The translations under genes were made by a program, and so were the position numbers. A stretch of 64,000 nt of DNA, taken from the NCBI RefSeq assembly GCF_003148825.1, contig NZ_QGGZ01000014.1, positions 124,001-188,000 of the forward strand. Direction: 5' to 3'. Every line of letters begins with the position of its first letter. Within the stretch, counting starts at the first letter, position 1. Source of the DNA: Streptomyces sp. CG 926. GTDB lineage: Bacteria > Actinomycetota > Actinomycetes > Streptomycetales > Streptomycetaceae. The notes beneath the pieces are model-generated. The model had not been told where the DNA came from. It saw only the letters and a list, made by a program, of their open reading frames with translations, and searched no databases. Positions 19,296 to 32,486 of the stretch are shown piece after piece.

Positions 19296-20078
19296 GTGGG
19301 GGGTCCTCCTCTGGGCGGGCGCTGTGGGGCGGAACAGCGACCTGACGAACATGGACATGGACATGCCCATGACAATGCGAAAGCCCGACAGGCTGTCGCT
19401 ACGAAAGGTTGACCCACCCCTGTCGCACCCACAAGAGGCCCACGGATGCGTAACATCCCTGCCATGCGCCGGTCATGAACGAGCAAAGGTGCTCCGCACA
19501 TGACGTAGGCACGGCCCGGTCGGGCCGACCCCGAACGGGCCACGCGAGCCGCCCCGTGGACGACTCCCCGCCCCTGCCCGTCGCGCGGGTGACCCCAGGA
19601 CCTCGTTTTCCCGCCGCACCCGGACATGGCGCCGCTACCGGCCGCCGGGGCGAACACGCCGTCGCCGCAAGGGTCCGGGCCGCCACCGCCTGGGACTTCC
19701 CGGCGTCCGCGGAGCCCGGGACCCCGTCGACCGCACCGCCGACCGCACGGGTTCAGGCCAGGCGGGACATCATCGCCCCGGCCCTGCCCAGCGGGGGCCG
19801 GGGGTACAGATGACCACGGATCCGGCCCTGCGGTCGGCCCCGGAGCCGGTCCTGGCGGGCTGCGGTGGCCCCGGAGCACCGGAGGCGGCACGTACCGGGC
19901 ACAGGCCGGCCCGAGTTGTGAAAATTTCGTGCGTGCCGTCCTCGCCCGACCCAACCGGATGGGCCCGTGGTATCCCGTCACCTCCCTCGGATGGGGGAGA
20001 CAGGTGCGACACGCGGGGGATGCGGCCGCTCGGGTGGCCTTCGAGACTTGAATTCCTGCTGCTGAAAGAGGAGTTCGA
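19296..20078. other. 783-base intergenic region
   Basis: No gene is convincingly supported. The left part must contain the protease promoter (minus strand) and includes the 13-bp palindrome CGACAGGCTGTCG at 19386-19398, a possible operator. The right part ends with AGAGGAG, the ribosome site of the next plus-strand gene. Open frames here have Pro/Arg-rich content typical of shadow frames. Confidence 0.4.
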
Positions 20079-21014
20079 ATGGAACGCTGGGATCGGGTCG
20101 GGCGGCGGGCGGCCTACGGGGCGGCCTTGGCTCTGTTGCCGTACCTGCTGATCAAGGTGTCCTGGGTGGTGGGCTCCCTCATGGGGCTGCTGCCGGTGGG
20201 CCATGGCTTCGGTAGGGCAGAGTGGGTGGTGCTCAACACCGTCACGGTCGGTATGGCCGCGATCGGGATCGCGTCGGCGCTCGCGCTGGTGCGGCCGTGG
20301 GGCATGCGGATACCGGGGGCGCCGGTCGCGTTCTGCGCGTGGGTGGGGTCGGGATTCCTCGTCTCGATACTCCCGTTCGGCGTGCTGGGCGCGCTTCTGG
20401 ATGCGGGCGGTGGTTCGGCCGGCGGAGCTGCGGATCCGGACGATCCCGCCATGCCGGTCTGGGAGGGCGTACTGGTCCAGTTCGGCTTTCTGGGGATGGG
20501 ACTGGGGCTGGCCTTCGCGGTCCCCGCATATCTGCGGCGGCGTTGGCCCGAGGCGTTCGCGGGGCGGGTCGGCGACGGCCCGCGAACGGCGCTGCCCTGG
20601 GCGGCCGTCGTCGGTGCGGCGGTCGGGCTGTGCTGGCTCTACTGGGCGGCAGGCGGCACCGTGGGCATCACGCACCCGGCCGAGCGGGTGACCGACTGGC
20701 ACCTGCTGGGAGCGGTCTCCGGTTTCTGGGCGTTGGCCTGCTCCGCCGCTGTGGCGGTCATCACCCGAACACGGCCCGCCCGGTTACCCCGTGTGGTGCC
20801 TCTGGTGTTCGGCTGGGTCGGGTCGGGCTCGCTGTTCGCGTGGAGCGGCTGGAAGCTACCCGTCACGCTGTACCTGGCCTGGGCGGACCGGGCCGGCCCA
20901 CTCCCGCCCGAGAACCTCACCGTCGCGGTGGTGCTGCATCTGTGCGCGGTGGTGGCGGGCGCGACGATGCTGCGGACTCTGGTGCGCTCGCACCGCCGGC
21001 GGGACGGTTCCTGA
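20079..21014 (+). CDS. multi-pass membrane protein, 311 aa
   Basis: A 311-residue integral membrane protein with about eight hydrophobic segments, including AALALLPYLLIKVSWVVGSL at the N-terminus and VVLHLCAVVAGATMLRTLV at the C-terminus. The repeated WVGSG motif (residues about 88 and 247) suggests an internal duplication. ATG 20079 has AGAGGAG 6 bases upstream. It belongs to the uncharacterised multi-pass proteins frequent in Streptomyces; no transporter signature is visible. No operon partner is adjacent. Confidence 0.8.
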   Translation: MERWDRVGRRAAYGAALALLPYLLIKVSWVVGSLMGLLPVGHGFGRAEWVVLNTVTVGMAAIGIASALALVRPWGMRIPGAPVAFCAWVGSGFLVSILPFGVLGALLDAGGGSAGGAADPDDPAMPVWEGVLVQFGFLGMGLGLAFAVPAYLRRRWPEAFAGRVGDGPRTALPWAAVVGAAVGLCWLYWAAGGTVGITHPAERVTDWHLLGAVSGFWALACSAAVAVITRTRPARLPRVVPLVFGWVGSGSLFAWSGWKLPVTLYLAWADRAGPLPPENLTVAVVLHLCAVVAGATMLRTLVRSHRRRDGS

Positions 21015-21139
21015 CCTCTCAGGTCATGACAGTTCGAGCTCAGGAAGGTCGAGACGGTCGGTGCTCGCCCGAACGACGGCCGGCGCGACCATCGCCGCGT
21101 CCACCATGAAGCCCCCCTTCCGCCGGACCCGGACGCCCC

Positions 21140-21664
21140 TCAGTCCGCCGGCCGCTGCGGCGTACTGGCCACGCCCGAGGCGCGGCCACCGAGTTCGACG
21201 TCCAGGGTCCGCTGGGCCATGCTCATGGACGCCGCGTACTTCGGCTCGGACATGCGCCGCCAGGCCTCGTCCGGCGGGACCTCCTCGACCCGGCTCATCA
21301 CCCACCAGATGTTGCCGAACGGGTCCCTCACCCGGCCCCCGCGGTCCCCCCACGCGCTGTCCGAGGCCTCGGTGACCACACGGGCTCCGTGGGCGACGGC
21401 GGCGGCCATGGCGGCCTCCGCGTCGCGCACGTAGATCCGCAACATGGAGGGCATGGCCGGCCAGTCGGGCCGCCGGTCGAAGGCCAGCACGACCGTGTCG
21501 CCGACCCGGATCTCGCCGTGGCCGATGCTGCCGTCCGCGACGGCGACCCGGGCGATCTCCTCGCCGTCGAACGCCGCGGTGATGAAGTCGAGCAGTGCGC
21601 CCGTGTCGTCGGTGACGACCCACGGCGCGACGCTGGTGTACCCCTCGGGGGCGAAGTGGTCCAT
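21140..21664 (-). CDS. VOC/glyoxalase-fold protein
   Basis: A 174-residue protein of the vicinal oxygen chelate superfamily, PhnB-like subgroup. It shows the usual beta-alpha-beta-beta-beta layout: SVAPWVVTDDTGALLDFITAAF at the start, then GDTVVLAFD, and RVRDPFGNIWWVMSRVEEV near residues 125-145. The metal site cannot be assigned with confidence. It could bind or transform a small molecule, or sequester a drug. The start is ATG 21664, with AGGAGGAGG directly upstream, rather than an earlier GTG that adds a basic tail. Confidence 0.82.
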   Translation of the reverse strand: MDHFAPEGYTSVAPWVVTDDTGALLDFITAAFDGEEIARVAVADGSIGHGEIRVGDTVVLAFDRRPDWPAMPSMLRIYVRDAEAAMAAAVAHGARVVTEASDSAWGDRGGRVRDPFGNIWWVMSRVEEVPPDEAWRRMSEPKYAASMSMAQRTLDVELGGRASGVASTPQRPAD

Positions 21665-21900
21665 CGGCCTCCTCCTGTCCTTTCCTTTTCCTGTTCCTGC
21701 CGCTCCTCGCGACAGCACCACCGTAGGCGTGAACGAGGTCAGAACGTGTCCTCGTTCGGGTGGCGATCCCCCACGTCGGTGCGGTCTGCCCGGCCGGGTG
21801 TGTCGGTGGTGGCCGGGACGCCTTCCGTCCGGCACGGTGGGCGCGATCGGTGGCCGTCGCGCGTCCCGTGCGAGGGTCGCGCCGCACCAGAGAGGTCCGC

Positions 21901-22605
21901 ATGACCGAGAACGGCAGTTCCCCGACCAGCCGCCGTGCCCTCCTGCTGGCCGCCGGATCGGTCGGGGTCACGGCGTTGACGGCGGCCTGCGCCGGCCCGG
22001 CCACGACCCGGGGGGCGGCGGGACAGCCTTCCGCCTCGCCGACCGTGGCTCCCTCACCCGGTAGCACCCCGGCCTGCGTTCTCGCCGTCGAGGCGGGCGC
22101 CGGCCCGTACTACCTCGACCTGGACCGGGTCCGCTCCGACATCACCGAGGGCCGCAAGGGAGTGCCGTTCCGGCTCGACCTCACCGTCGTGCGGGTCTCG
22201 GCCGGCTGCCGGCCCCTCACGGACGCCGCGGTCGACATTTGGCACGCCGACGCCGCGGGCGTCTACTCCACCGGTGCCGCTTCGTTCCTGCGCGGAACGC
22301 AGGTCACGGATGGCGCCGGCCGCGGTACGTTCCGCACGATCGTGCCCGGCTGGTACGCCGGGTTGGCACCGCACATCCACTTCAAGGTGCGTCCCGACCG
22401 CGGCACCGAGACCACCTCGCAGTTCTTCTTCCCCGAGGACCTGCTGGTCCAGGTGTACGCGCGCCCGCCCTACACGGAGCGCCGCGCGCCGAAGCACCCC
22501 AACGCCCGCGACAGCCGCTACCGCGCCGCCGGGGCCGCGATGACGCTGCCCCTCGTCCCCGACGGGGCGGGCTACCGCGCCGCGTACACCGTCGGGATCG
22601 CCTGA
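21901..22605 (+). CDS. exported intradiol ring-cleavage dioxygenase
   Basis: A 234-residue protein. The N-terminus combines a twin-arginine motif (TSRRALLLAAG) with a lipobox-like LTAAC (Cys30), so it is probably a Tat-exported lipoprotein. The catalytic domain has the four non-haem iron(III) ligands expected of intradiol enzymes: Tyr122 (WHADAAGVYS), Tyr152, His158 and His160 (GWYAGLAPHIHFKV). The family opens catechol-type rings between the two hydroxyls. Location outside the membrane suggests attack on plant or lignin-derived phenolics before uptake. A Ser/Pro linker separates the anchor from the domain. No other catabolic gene is adjacent. Confidence 0.87.
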   Translation: MTENGSSPTSRRALLLAAGSVGVTALTAACAGPATTRGAAGQPSASPTVAPSPGSTPACVLAVEAGAGPYYLDLDRVRSDITEGRKGVPFRLDLTVVRVSAGCRPLTDAAVDIWHADAAGVYSTGAASFLRGTQVTDGAGRGTFRTIVPGWYAGLAPHIHFKVRPDRGTETTSQFFFPEDLLVQVYARPPYTERRAPKHPNARDSRYRAAGAAMTLPLVPDGAGYRAAYTVGIA

Positions 22606-22614
22606 GCCCGGGCG

Positions 22615-23172
22615 TCAGAGGAGCGCGAGGCCCTCGATGAGTTCGGCCCCGGGGATCTGCGCGAACAGCTTCCCGGGGGCGATGAGCTTGCCGCGCCGGC
22701 GGCCGCTGCCGACGAGTACGTACGGCATGTCGGCGACGGCCGCGTCCACCAGGAGCGGCCAGTCGGCCGGCAGGCCGAGCGGGGTGATGCCCCCGTACTC
22801 CATGCCCGTCAGCTCCACGGCCGTCTCCATCGGCGCGAAGGACACCTTGCGCGCGCCCAGGTGGCGGCGGACGGCGCCGTTGACGTCGACCCGGCCGGCG
22901 GAGGGCACCAGGCAGGCGGCGAGGGTGACCGCGCCACCGCGCTTGGCGGCGACCACCACGCAGTTCGCCGACGCGCCGAGGAGTTCCGGCCCGTAGTGCG
23001 CGACGAAGGCGCCGGTGTCGGCGATCGCGGGGTCGGTGTCCACGTAGACGATCCGGTCCGCGGGCACGTCCCCGGCCCAGCCACGGACCGCTTCGGCGAC
23101 CGGCTGGGTGAGCTCCGCCAGGCAGTCGGGAGCCGGCACCGCGTTGTCGAAGGACCCGATGGGAGCGCGCAT
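22615..23172 (-). CDS. YbaK/EbsC-type aminoacyl-tRNA deacylase
   Basis: A 185-residue single-domain protein of the YbaK/ProX editing family, which hydrolyses mischarged aminoacyl-tRNAs such as Cys- or Ala-tRNA(Pro). Family marks are the Lys in VVVAAKRGG, the LGARKVSFAP strand, and GGITPLGLP, followed by GSGRRRGKL. Stand-alone copies are common in Streptomyces. ATG 23172 is a reasonable start, though no strong ribosome site is seen. It is convergent with the dioxygenase gene, with only 9 bases between stops. Confidence 0.85.
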   Translation of the reverse strand: MRAPIGSFDNAVPAPDCLAELTQPVAEAVRGWAGDVPADRIVYVDTDPAIADTGAFVAHYGPELLGASANCVVVAAKRGGAVTLAACLVPSAGRVDVNGAVRRHLGARKVSFAPMETAVELTGMEYGGITPLGLPADWPLLVDAAVADMPYVLVGSGRRRGKLIAPGKLFAQIPGAELIEGLALL

Positions 23173-23226
23173 GACCGCACGCTAACACGGCCCGCCGGCT
23201 CCTCCCGGCGCCGTCCGTCGTACCCG

Positions 23227-23835
23227 TCAGCGGGTGAGGGCGGTCGCCAGTTCGGGGTAGTCGAGGACCAGTCCCCGCTCGTCGAACTCGATGTCGCTGT
23301 GGAAGTCGCCGGACGAGAAGCGGACCCGCGTGCCCTGCCCGCCGCGCGCGAGCGGCGTGTACGTCTGCCGGTTCGCGCTGACCGCCAGATCGGGTACCGA
23401 GACCCAGGCCATGAGGAAGTCGTGGGGGCCACTGCCCGGCCGTCGGTGCAGGTCGTGGCGCAGGACCGGCATGGTGTTGGTGAGCGGGCACAGCCCCAGG
23501 TCGCAGTCGAGCGCGCCGTCGAGGTCGGGGCGGTGCGTGCCGTCCACGGTCCAACGGCCCCCGTCGTTGCGGAGGTCGAGACTCCGGGTCGCGACCCCGG
23601 CGACCCCGCCCTCCGCGGTGTCCCCGGTACCCGCGGTGTCCACGGTGACGTGCAGGCGCGAGGTCACGTACTCCTCGCCGGTCTCCAGCGTGTACGTCAC
23701 CCAGTACGGCTCGGGCAGCAGGCCGACGGCCCGCCCGCGTGCGCCGAGCCGGCGCCCGGTGAGCTCCGCCCAGGCGGTCGAGTACCCGTCGTGGGGCAGG
23801 ACCTCCCAGGTCCGGACGATGCGATGGGTGATCAC
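23227..23835 (-). CDS. putative glycolipid-binding protein
   Basis: A 202-residue protein of the glycolipid-binding family known from pseudomonad PA1994-like structures. Diagnostic stretches are RSLDLRNDGGRWTVDG and the conserved LDGALDCDLGLCPLTNTMPVLR core. It is predicted cytoplasmic, with no signal peptide; its biological role is unknown. The start is GTG 23835. Two large palindromes lie just upstream. Confidence 0.78.
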   Translation of the reverse strand: MITHRIVRTWEVLPHDGYSTAWAELTGRRLGARGRAVGLLPEPYWVTYTLETGEEYVTSRLHVTVDTAGTGDTAEGGVAGVATRSLDLRNDGGRWTVDGTHRPDLDGALDCDLGLCPLTNTMPVLRHDLHRRPGSGPHDFLMAWVSVPDLAVSANRQTYTPLARGGQGTRVRFSSGDFHSDIEFDERGLVLDYPELATALTR

Positions 23836-23851
23836 GGGCCGAGTCTAGTGC

Positions 23852-24004
23852 TGTGGCCGGAAAGCTTTGCCGGGTTGCGGCGTCCGGTGTGGTGCATCGC
23901 AAGGCGGAGGGCCACGGCTCGTACCGGACGTACTTGCGTGGTCCGACAGCGCGGCGAGGTGCCGTGCCGGGCGTCGCGACCCGGTGAACCTTTCCGGTCA
24001 CGGC
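23852..24004. repeat. palindromic element, copy B
   Basis: About 153 bases forming an imperfect palindrome: TGCTGTGGCCGGAAAG at the left pairs with CTTTCCGGTCACGGCA at the right, with paired arms inward through GCGGCGTCCGGTG and GTGCCGGGCGTCGCG. It is a distinct subfamily from copy A but shares its centre with copy C. Confidence 0.75.
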
Positions 24005-24007
24005 ACC

Positions 24008-24173
24008 AGGCCGTCTCTTTCGGATCTTGCCGGTCAGGCCCGCGGCGTCCGGTGCCGTGCCTCGCAAGGCGGAGGGGCGCCCGTGTACTGGACGTACTCG
24101 GGCGCCCCGACAACACGGCGAGGTGCGGTGCCGGGCGTCGCGGGCCCGGCAAGATCCGGAAGAGACGGCCTAG
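24008..24173. repeat. palindromic element, copy C
   Basis: About 166 bases directly following copy B. AGGCCGTCTCTTTCGGATC at the left pairs with GATCCGGAAGAGACGGCCT at the right, and the arms continue for roughly 70 bases with a GGGCGCCC centre. The ends match copy A. It lies downstream of the SpoIIE phosphatase stop and may end its transcription. Confidence 0.8.
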
Positions 24174-24190
24174 GCGGGTGCCCGGTCGTG

Positions 24191-26607
24191 TCAGCCGACC
24201 TGGATGCCGATGACGCAGGTGTCGTCGTCGGTGTCGGACCGGCTCTCGGCCAGGAGTCGGTCCAACTGCCGGTCCAGGTCTCCGGCGCAGGCGGCCGCCG
24301 CGTGCATGAGGTGGCCGAGGGAGTCCTGCACCGAGGAGTCCCGCCGCTCCACCAGTCCGTCCGTGTACATCAGCAGGACGTCGTCCGGTTCCAGCCGGAC
24401 CTCCCGCTCGGCGTACGTCACCTCGGGGAGCGCGCCGAGGAGCAGGCCCTCGATGAGCGGGAAGGCCTCCGCCTCGCCGTCGCGGACGAGTACGGGTGGC
24501 AGGTGCCCGGCGCGCGCCCAGCGCATGACCCTGGTGCTGGGGTCGAAGATCCCGCAGACCGCGGTGGCCGTCACGTGCTTGGCGAGATGGTGGGTGACCG
24601 TGTTGAGCCAGGACAGCAGTTGGGCGGGGCCCGCTCCGGTCACGGCGAGGCCGCGCAGCGCGTTGCGCAGGACGACCATGCCGGTGGCCGCCTCGATGCC
24701 GTGTCCGGCGACGTCGCCCACGGAGAGCATGACCAGACCGGAGGGCAGGACCACCGTGTCGTACCAGTCTCCACCGACGAGCGACTCGGTCTCCGCGGGC
24801 CGGTAGCGGACGGCCACGCGCACGCCGGGGGCCTCGACGGCCGGCGGGGTGGGGGGCATGATCGCGTGCTGGAGCTGCAGGGCGAGGCGGTTGCGCTCGG
24901 CGGATTCGGCCTCGCTGTGGGCGAGTTGGTCCCGGGTCGCGGCCAGGGCGACCTCGGTCCAGTGCTGCGCGGAGATGTCCTGGTAGGCGCCCCGGACGGC
25001 GTGGAGCCGCTGGTCGGCGTCGAGGACGGGCTCCGCGACGACGCGGATGTGCCGGGTGATGCCGTCGGACCTGCGCAGACGCAGGTTGACGGAGGCCGGC
25101 CGGCGGTAGCGCAGCACGGCCCGGAGGAAGCGGGCCAGGGCGGCGGAGTCGTCGGGGTGGGCGTAGCCGGGCAGTTCCCGTAGCCGTACGGGTGCGGCGG
25201 TGGTCGGCAGGCCGTGGAGCGCGTACAGCTGCGCGTTCCAGGTGATGTCGCCGGTGGCGAGGTTCTCCTCGAAGCCGCCGATCCGGCCCAGGCGCTGGGC
25301 GTGCTGGAGGAGGTCGGCCAGTCGTGCCGTCTCGTCCTCGACGCGCCAGATCAGCAGGACGGCGGCCCCGTGCCGGCTGACGCTGATGTCCGCGACGGAG
25401 GTGAGGGGGATCTGGTCGACGAGCGCGGTCAGGCTCATGCGTTCGGCGCGGAAGGGCTCGCCCGTCGCGTGCACGCGCTCGACGATGTCGAAGAGGCCGC
25501 TCTCGCCCCCGGCCATCGGGTAGGCCTCCAGCAGGCGCGCGCCGTTCACGTCGCCGCGCGGCCGCCCGGCGGGATCGACGAAGCGGCTGCTCGCGTGGCG
25601 GATACGGAAGTCGGTGAGCCGCCCGTCGTGGTCGAGCACCGGGGTGAGGACCACGGCGGGGTCGTGCAGGCCCTCGGAGAGGTCGATCAGCTCGGCGACG
25701 TCCGGGAGCACCGCGTCGAGTGCGCCGGGATCGGCCGTGGGCGCGGCGTCCATGGTGCGGGCGCAGAGTTCGGCGAGGGCCTCCACCTGGCGCTCGATCT
25801 GCGGGGGTTGCGGCGCGAGGGGGTGCGGCCAGCAGATTTCGAGGACGCCGTGGATCCGTCCGCCGGTCCCGGCCGGTACGGCCATCCGGCCGCCGTCGGG
25901 CCGCTGGAGGTGGCCGATCGAGGGAGGTCCGTCGTGCCGGCTCCGGGCGACGGTGACCAGTCGGCGCTCCTGCAGCGCGAGGCGGGCGACGGTGGAGACG
26001 CCCGGGGGGACGTGCCGCCAGCGCGCGGCTTCGCCGGGCGGGAAGCCGGCGTGGCCCGCGAGGGCCAGCGAGCCGTCGGGGGCGGCGCTCCAGACGGCGA
26101 CGGCGTCCGCGCCCAGGGGTCCGAGGGCGTTCGTCAGGAGGGACTCGGCCACCGCCTGGGTGTCGTCGGCTGCGGCCAGTACCCCGCTCTCCGCGGTACG
26201 CAGGCGCACCGAGAGCGTGGTGGAGCCCTCGTCCGGTTCCGGCGTGCCGGTGCGCCGGGCGAACGCGGCGGCGACCTCGCTGACGTGGTCGCGGGAGGCC
26301 TGGTTGACGATGTCGGCGGCGAGTTCGAGCGAGGACAGCCCGGTCTCGCGGGAGAGCTCGTCGAGCTGACGCGCCGCCGCGGCGGGGGTGCAGTCGAGCC
26401 GGCCGATCAGGATGCCCTTGGCCAGTTCGATCAGGGCCCTGCCGTCCGCGGCGGCGTGTGCCTCCCGCACCTCGCGGCGGAGCCGTTCGACGGTGGCGAC
26501 CAGGCGCCCCAGCGGGGTCTGCGCCTGCTGCGGGACGGTCTTGCGCGGCGGCTCCTCGGCGAGCACCGCGGGCGAGCGGGTGTCGTCGGGCCGCTGGGTG
26601 TCGGGGG

Positions 26608-26611
<4 letters not shown>
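24191..26611 (-). CDS. ANTAR-GAF-PAS-PAS-PP2C phosphatase
   Basis: An 806-residue cytoplasmic regulator. An ANTAR-like RNA-binding helix bundle lies at 45-112 (ALIELAKGILIGRLDCTPAAA), a GAF domain at about 145-288, a degenerate PAS at 305-425, a PAS_3-type domain at 435-550 (WNAQLYALHGLP), and a SpoIIE/PP2C catalytic domain at 570-806. The metal-site acids lie in GGDWYD, VGDVAGHG (Asp633) and MYTDGLVERR (Asp751). It should dephosphorylate an anti-anti-sigma (STAS) protein in response to a signal. ATG 26611 overlaps the stop of the hybrid kinase gene by 4 bases, so the two are translationally coupled. An ANTAR with a phosphatase is a common Streptomyces layout. Confidence 0.9.
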
Positions 26612-30636
<4,025 letters not shown>

Positions 30637-30964
30637 CCGCCAACCTCACTCTAGACAACGACCGTGCCGGCGCACGGGACAGGACGTGACAGGGGTGCGC
30701 ACCGGATCCCTCGGCCCGGCCGGGGGATCCGGCGTAGATGCACGACCGGTGATGAAGGTTATCGCCGACGGACGCGGGCGCGATCACCCGGTCGACCCGT
30801 CGCCCGGGTCGATGGGTCACCCGGTCCCCCGGTCACGGTGTCCGATGGGGTCCCGGCGGACGAGGCCGGGACGGGGAGGAGGGCGATGCCGAGGGCGAGA
30901 GGGAGCGAGGACCGGGTGCGGTGCTGCCGGCACTCCGGTCAAGCCCCGCGGTCAGGCCCCGCGG
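30637..30964. other. intergenic, kinase and STAS genes
   Basis: About 330 bases without a supported gene. The promoter of the hybrid kinase must lie here on the minus strand; TTGTCTAGAGT just upstream of its start is the most AT-rich patch. The 3' end of the STAS gene adjoins it, so read-through from STAS into the kinase is also possible. Confidence 0.35.
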
Positions 30965-31312
30965 TCACGACCCGCCGACGGCGTCCTCGACGCTCGGGTG
31001 CACGGAGAGGACCGTATCGGCGCCCGTCAGGGCGAAGAGACGGCGGAGTTGCTCGCCGGGGGCGGCGATGCGCAGCGTGGTGAGGTGGTGCAGCCGCAGC
31101 AGCAGGTTCAGGAAGGAGGAGTCGCCGAAGGTGATGGAACCCGCGTCCAGGACCACCAGCCGGTGCCGATCCGCGGCGGAGGCGAGCGCCTCCTCGAGCG
31201 GGGCCAGCGTGTCCTGGTCCAACTCCCCGTGCGCCGCCACCACCCAGCCGGCCCCCGCCAGGTAGCTGTTCCCGACGACGCCTTCCTGGTACGCGTCCCC
31301 TGCTCCGGCCAT
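30965..31312 (-). CDS. STAS anti-anti-sigma factor
   Basis: A 115-residue single STAS domain of the SpoIIAA/RsbV type. GWVVAAHGELDQDTL forms the first strands, and ITFGDSSFLNLLLRLH contains the serine that is phosphorylated by the anti-sigma kinase. When dephosphorylated it would bind the anti-sigma factor and free the sigma factor. GGGGAGG precedes ATG 31312. It is divergent from the sigma-factor gene and lies directly upstream of the hybrid kinase on the same strand, which ties all three together. Confidence 0.88.
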   Translation of the reverse strand: MAGAGDAYQEGVVGNSYLAGAGWVVAAHGELDQDTLAPLEEALASAADRHRLVVLDAGSITFGDSSFLNLLLRLHHLTTLRIAAPGEQLRRLFALTGADTVLSVHPSVEDAVGGS

Positions 31313-31541
31313 GTCCGCCTCCCCGGATCGTCACCATCGTCACCTGTACGGCTTCCGCAAGGGAGTATGCCTGTTCCTCGACCGGTCGAGGGCACCAAGG
31401 CCCGCGGCACACGCGCCCGGAGGCCGGCGCCACCTCATCGGCGGCCGCGCAAAAAAGTTTTTCGCTCAGAGCGTGTAAGAGATCGAAGTGGGGGCACAAG
31501 CGCCCGAGCAGCCGTCAGTCAATCGGGAGGGAACGGCCATC
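31313..31541. promoter_or_regulatory. divergent promoter region, STAS/sigma factor
   Basis: 229 bases between the STAS gene (minus) and the sigma-factor gene (plus). An AT-rich block AAAAAAGTTTTTC near 31451-31463 stands out and probably marks promoter or operator DNA. I could not fit a convincing SigB-type GTTT/GGGTA pair at proper spacing. Confidence 0.45.
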
Positions 31542-32477
31542 ATGTCTCGCTCGGCCACCGTCACAAGCCCCATTCGTGCAGCAGACGCGCACATGACGCC
31601 CGCTCCGCCCGCTGCGTCCGGCAGCGTGGAAGCCCCTCAGTGGGACGTGGAGCTGCCCGAGGTGAAGAACGCCCGGGAGATGGCGCCTTCCGACGCGCGC
31701 CAGCTCTCGAAGCTCTTCTTCCTCAGGCTCGCCACCCTGGAGGAGGGCACGCGCGAGTACCAGTACGCCCGCAACACCCTGATCGAGATGAACCTGTCGC
31801 TCGTCCAGTTCGCCGCCCGGCGCTTCCGCGCCCGCGTGATGGGCGGCGGTCTGGACATGGACGACATCATCCAGGTGGGGACCATCGGTCTCATCAAGGC
31901 CATCGACCGCTACGAGCCCGAGCGTGAGGTCGAGTTCTCCACTCTCGCCCTCCCGTACATCACGGGCGAGATCAAGCGGTACTTCCGTGACACCACCTGG
32001 GCGGTGCACGTTCCGCGCCGGCTGCAGGAACGGCGTACGGAGCTGGCCAAGGCCCAGGAGGCACTGACCGACGTCCTCGGTCGGTCCCCCACGGTCAAGG
32101 AGGTCGCCCAGCACCTCGAACTGACCGAGGACGAGGTCATCGAAGGGCTGGTCGCCGCGAACGGCTACACGAGCGGTTCCCTGGACACCAGCGCCGAGGG
32201 CGACGAGCCGTCGACGTCGACGAGCCGGACGACCCGCCCGCTGGCGGACCGCCTCGGCGAGGTGGACCCCGCCATGGAGCTCTTCGAGGAGTTCCACACC
32301 CTCGCGCCGCTGCTGGAGCAGCTGGACGAGCGCGATCGGCGGATCCTGCGGCTGCGCTTCGCCGAGGACAAGACACAGGCGGAGATCGGTGCGGAACTCG
32401 GCATCTCGCAGATGCAGGTCTCGCGCCTGCTCTCCCGGACCCTGACCCGGCTGCGTGCCGGAATGCTCTCGGTGTAG
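31542..32477 (+). CDS. SigB/SigF-family sigma factor
   Basis: A 311-residue sigma-70 group 3 factor of the SigB/F/G type used for stress or sporulation genes. Region 2 reads DMDDIIQVGTIGLIKAIDRY with FSTLALPYITGEIKRYFRD; region 3 follows with RSPTVKEVAQHLELTEDEV; the region 4 helix-turn-helix is TQAEIGAELGISQMQVSRLL. GGGAGGG lies 10 bases before ATG 31542; an upstream GTG at 31488 lacks one. The first about 45 residues are a variable Ala/Pro-rich extension. It is followed 9 bases later by a STAS gene and a MEDS/ATPase gene, so it heads a partner-switching operon. Confidence 0.93.
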   Translation: MSRSATVTSPIRAADAHMTPAPPAASGSVEAPQWDVELPEVKNAREMAPSDARQLSKLFFLRLATLEEGTREYQYARNTLIEMNLSLVQFAARRFRARVMGGGLDMDDIIQVGTIGLIKAIDRYEPEREVEFSTLALPYITGEIKRYFRDTTWAVHVPRRLQERRTELAKAQEALTDVLGRSPTVKEVAQHLELTEDEVIEGLVAANGYTSGSLDTSAEGDEPSTSTSRTTRPLADRLGEVDPAMELFEEFHTLAPLLEQLDERDRRILRLRFAEDKTQAEIGAELGISQMQVSRLLSRTLTRLRAGMLSV

Positions 32478-32486
32478 GCAGCGCGC

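Noticed and set aside
31440..31480. SigB-type autoregulatory promoter before the sigma factor
   Set aside because: GTTT and GTGTAA occur but are only 12 bases apart and the -10 lacks GGGTA; only the AT-rich block is reported.
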